Origin: Candidatus Methanoperedens sp.
GTDB lineage: Archaea; Halobacteriota; Methanosarcinia; Methanosarcinales; Methanoperedenaceae
Assembly: GCA_028715885.1 (NCBI GenBank)
Contig: JAQUQX010000009.1
Location: forward strand, 1 to 53,526
Reading direction: 5' to 3'
Length of the DNA stretch: 53,526 bases
How positions within the stretch are numbered: position 1 is the first letter of the stretch; each line of letters begins with the position of its first letter. The translations under genes were made by a program, and so were the position numbers. Below, one piece after another: positions 50,861-53,526 of this stretch. The notes below the pieces were generated by a model. The model was not told the origin of the DNA and ran no database searches. It saw only the letters and a program-made list of their open reading frames with translations.

Positions 50861-51895
50861 TTATGAAATAATGCTGCCAAAGATACTATCGCAAACCTCT
50901 TCCGCCTTCTCCCTGAACTCTTTCTGGGAAAAACCCATCATGGCTGCCGCGAACATCGCCCCGCCTGCCCCCACGCCTTCTTTTACATCGCCATTTTCGT
51001 ACATCCGAAGTCCGGGAAACTTTGAATTTCCAAAACCCGGGTCTGCCGCAAACGCCTCATATCCCAGCGCATCGGTCATTTCCCTGAAATTGGCACTTAC
51101 ATCATCGGCAACGTAACGGGTAGTGGCGATTGAGACATCCCTGTTCAGCCCGAGGTGTTTAATTATTGCCAGTACCGAGACCATCTGCGTCCCGCCAGCC
51201 AGTACGGTCTTTGTGTTAAGCCCGTCTGCCAGTCCCGCCGCGGCTGCCATCATGGGATCGCCGAGACATTCGACGGCGCGAAGGGGCTGGTTTTTTAAAC
51301 CGCCAAAAGATATTCCAGCCTGCTTCATTCCTTCACTTATCACTTCGTTTTTAAGGCGTAGTGGGTTTTCAGGAAAGCTGGACGAAACCCTGCTATCATA
51401 ACCCAGCGCCTTCATAACACCCATGGCTGTTGTTGTACCGCCGGGCACGCTTTCGCCTATCATCACAAAATCCGAGAGTTTCCCGAGCTTTTTTCCAAGA
51501 GCAGCGGATTTTTTGTAAATATCCTGCGCATCGACAACAGCATGTCCTCTCCTGATATCCCCGCCTGGCTGGGCATTAATGTCGATAGCAGGCACCTTCG
51601 GGCGAACGCGCAGCCCTGAGTTGATAAAAATACAGGGAATCCCTGTAAGAAGCATTGACGCCCTGGTTAAAACCGCAGGCGTAGGAGCGCCAGAAGGCGT
51701 CATCGCCGGCTCGCTGATGCTTATGGCATTTCCTGTTTCTACAAGTTCCGCGTCTGCGGCAGGGGTATAATCCGTAAGCTTGGGAGACTTTCCTGCTGCG
51801 GATATGTTTGGGATTTTAGCCGTCTCCGTATTAGCGAGGATGCATAAGAACAGGGGTTTTTTGGGGCTAAAATCCGGGTGCGGCTTAACCCACAT
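50861..51895 (-). CDS. CobT-like nicotinate-nucleotide phosphoribosyltransferase family
   Basis: About 344 residues from ATG 51895; the frame opens earlier but would overlap dnaG. INSGLRVRPKVP and MIGESVPGGTTTAMGVM, DPMMAAAAGLADGL, and GVGAGGAMFAAAMMG are typical of the archaeal branch of the NaMN:dimethylbenzimidazole phosphoribosyltransferases (TIGR00303-type). These help form the lower ligand of cobamides; the archaeal substrate is not settled. This fits the B12-dependent reductase elsewhere in the window. It follows dnaG by four bases. Confidence 0.85.
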   Translation of the reverse strand: MWVKPHPDFSPKKPLFLCILANTETAKIPNISAAGKSPKLTDYTPAADAELVETGNAISISEPAMTPSGAPTPAVLTRASMLLTGIPCIFINSGLRVRPKVPAIDINAQPGGDIRRGHAVVDAQDIYKKSAALGKKLGKLSDFVMIGESVPGGTTTAMGVMKALGYDSRVSSSFPENPLRLKNEVISEGMKQAGISFGGLKNQPLRAVECLGDPMMAAAAGLADGLNTKTVLAGGTQMVSVLAIIKHLGLNRDVSIATTRYVADDVSANFREMTDALGYEAFAADPGFGNSKFPGLRMYENGDVKEGVGAGGAMFAAAMMGFSQKEFREKAEEVCDSIFGSIIS

Positions 51896-51899
51896 GCAC

Positions 51900-53204
51900 T
51901 TATAACTCGCTTGATGTTTCAATATGTATAGATGTCGGGCTTTTTACCAGGCTTCCCATTTTTGCGCCTATAAGGGTACCAATTCCTTTTTCCGCCGCAA
52001 TGTCCACTATGCGCTGGGTTATCACGCCGTCAAATACAACGCTCTTAACATTACCGTTTGAGTCCTTCAGTGCATTTGCGAGGTCGCGCACAGGCACTTC
52101 GTTTATGATATTATTCTGTTCATCTATCATGCGCGCGCTGAGCGTTCCGCTCAACTGGGATATATGTTCCTGGAACGGACTCTCTTTGACCTCTTTTTCC
52201 TTTTCCTCTCTTGGTTCTACCCGTGCTCGGGGTTTTTCAGCTTCAGGGGCTTCAAACTCTGCAAGCTCTTCCCTGGCAGGTTTCAGTTCAACTTCTTCAG
52301 AAACTGCCGGTTCAACAACCTTGCCATCTGTCTTTTTCTTCGTTGCAGCCACGATGGCAATTCTTCTCTTTTTACCTACCTGGTAATAATCAAGCGCCTG
52401 CTCAACAGGTATTTTCTGCCTTAATGATTTTACAATCTCTTTCTGGACAAGTTCCTCTACGCCTTTCCCATCCGGAGCGCGCGAGATATAATCGATATCA
52501 GCGACCTGGAGCAGTTCTTTGATTATCAGTTCTCCTCCCCTGTCGCCGTCGGTAAATGCCGTAACTGTTTTTTTCTTGCAGAGGTCCACCACAGCCTGGG
52601 GAACGTTTGTCCCGCCAACAGCGATAGAGTTCTTGATTCCATACCTTAGAAGATTCAGCACATCAGCCCTGCCCTCGACAACGATTATAGCATCTGAATC
52701 AAGTACGTTAGGTCCCATGGGAATATTGTCCTTCCCATATGTGGTCATCTCTTCAATCCTGACGGACTGCCGAACCTCATCTACGATCTCCTGGCTTTCC
52801 GGGAGCATTTCATCAAACATTGCGGTAAGGATATGTTTTGCACGGTCAACGACCTGTTTCCTTTTTGATGACCTCACATCTTCTATTTTTTGAACACTGA
52901 TGTTGGAAATGCACGGACCAATCCTGTCAATCGTTTCAAGACTGGCTGCAAGTACTGCAGTCTCGACCTTGTCAAGACTTGATGGGATTTCAATAGTTCC
53001 GCCTGATTTACCCATATTTGATTTAATATTGACTTCAAGCCGCCCTATTCTTCCGCTTTTTTGTAATTCCCGCAGGTCAAGGTCGCTTCCGATTAGTCCC
53101 TCGGTCTGTCCGAATATCGCCCCTACAACGTCCGGGCGTTCTATAACTCCATCCGCCTTTATTGTAGCGTGAATGATGTATTTTGTAGTATCTGAATTTT
53201 GCAT
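51900..53204 (-). CDS. dnaG: DnaG-type primase, archaeal
   Basis: 434 residues. The TOPRIM domain (about 170-255) contains VVEGRADV with E177 and the metal pair D219-G-D221; N-terminal 165 residues are the archaeal DnaG-specific part. A highly charged Glu/Lys-rich linker (about 300-350) leads to the C-terminal domain ([14 protein letters not shown]). In archaea DnaG is linked both to primer synthesis and to the exosome as an RNA-binding subunit. It is read from an upstream AT-rich promoter. Confidence 0.93.
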   Translation of the reverse strand: MQNSDTTKYIIHATIKADGVIERPDVVGAIFGQTEGLIGSDLDLRELQKSGRIGRLEVNIKSNMGKSGGTIEIPSSLDKVETAVLAASLETIDRIGPCISNISVQKIEDVRSSKRKQVVDRAKHILTAMFDEMLPESQEIVDEVRQSVRIEEMTTYGKDNIPMGPNVLDSDAIIVVEGRADVLNLLRYGIKNSIAVGGTNVPQAVVDLCKKKTVTAFTDGDRGGELIIKELLQVADIDYISRAPDGKGVEELVQKEIVKSLRQKIPVEQALDYYQVGKKRRIAIVAATKKKTDGKVVEPAVSEEVELKPAREELAEFEAPEAEKPRARVEPREEKEKEVKESPFQEHISQLSGTLSARMIDEQNNIINEVPVRDLANALKDSNGNVKSVVFDGVITQRIVDIAAEKGIGTLIGAKMGSLVKSPTSIHIETSSEL

Positions 53205-53526
53205 ATTTAGTACCCTCCCTAAGAATAGTGTTAGAAAAAGAATTTCACAGTTTGGGCTTTGCTCTTTTTGGTGTTTTTTTATCCTGAACTAACAAATAGT
53301 ATGTTATTCTTCAGGCTATTTATTTTGTATCCCAGACCGCAAATGACAAGTAACATTGATATATCAGGTCACGATTGGTTTTGTGACCCCCATGTGATTA
53401 TGATTATCTTATCCTAACTACTTTCCTTTGGATGATTGTTGCATGGATGTCTTTCTTATTGCATCTATGCAATCTATACTATGATTGTGCGAATCCCTTA
53501 AAAACATTGTGGTTTCAAAATTGCAG
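53205..53526. other. Intergenic right edge with operator-like repeats
   Basis: No supported gene. GGTCAC (53367-53372) and GTGACC (53383-53388) form an inverted repeat with a ten-base spacer, and ATTGCAT (53458-53464) and ATGCAAT (53467-53473) form another with two bases between. A short open frame begins near 53431 and runs off the edge but has no RBS and is not called. Confidence 0.4.

Noticed and set aside
1-53526. CRISPR array or complete insertion sequence
   Set aside because: No regularly spaced direct repeats and no transposase motifs were found; the repeats seen are in-frame gene repeats or short operators.
53431-53526. Open frame running off the right edge
   Set aside because: Only about 30 codons, no RBS and no recognisable motif.

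Overview
The window looks like a chromosomal stretch of a methane-metabolising euryarchaeon of the Methanosarcinales, most probably an ANME-2d ('Candidatus Methanoperedens'-like) organism. Evidence seen directly: a formylmethanofuran dehydrogenase operon (D-B-A-C), methanogenesis marker 14 with DUF1890 and DUF1894, CofD of F420 synthesis, archaeal DnaG, Sec61-beta, an XPD-type helicase, an archaeal initiator tRNA, TATA-type promoters, and a membrane-anchored six-heme cytochrome c. The ANME-2d placement is an inference from the mix of C1-pathway genes, heme protein and sulfur genes; no mcr or rRNA gene is present to settle it.

Layout. 1-2640: an accessory edge with a HEPN/nucleotidyltransferase pair, a zinc-finger/AbrB antitoxin-like gene with a decayed partner, gene-fragment repeats and an AT-rich membrane-anchored protein. 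2682-5593: a tightly overlapping operon of a SpoU-type RNA methyltransferase, marker 14, DUF1890 and DUF1894. 5735-10403: a frameshifted membrane protein, a nucleotidyltransferase, a TRAM protein, an XPD-like helicase and a divergent small gene separated by a perfect inverted repeat. 10537-14685: fwdDBAC. 14819-20393: signal peptidase I, then a four-gene unit (P-loop ATPase, polytopic membrane protein, secreted/anchored surface protein, hexaheme cytochrome) that I regard as the best candidate for an undescribed system. 20405-26823: LUD/ferredoxin protein, degenerate RecA-like protein, TPR protein, an ITPase pair, VapBC and a frameshifted endonuclease-like relic.

26872-33096: an adenosylcobalamin-type ribonucleotide reductase whose catalytic Cys is the +1 residue of a 410-residue LAGLIDADG intein, a structured intergenic element, and an AT-rich pair for homospermidine synthesis. 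33100-39009: an Lrp regulator with a Cys-rich tail, a ferredoxin-like protein, small conserved genes, APS reductase plus siroheme reductase (sulfate-to-sulfide branch), alanine dehydrogenase and dodecin. 38992-43778: CofD, an ABC exporter, initiator tRNA and a large unknown membrane protein. 43832-53204: aromatic amino-acid genes, Sec61-beta, EngB, DHH phosphoesterase, a PGF-CTERM surface protein related to the one at 18037, a double DUF350 protein, a small ferredoxin, a TrmB-like regulator, a CobT-like protein and DnaG.

Together the genes describe an anaerobic archaeon with the CO2/formylmethanofuran step, F420 and B12 dependence, assimilatory sulfate reduction, an S-layer-like glycosylated cell surface and at least one membrane-tethered cytochrome that could pass electrons outward.
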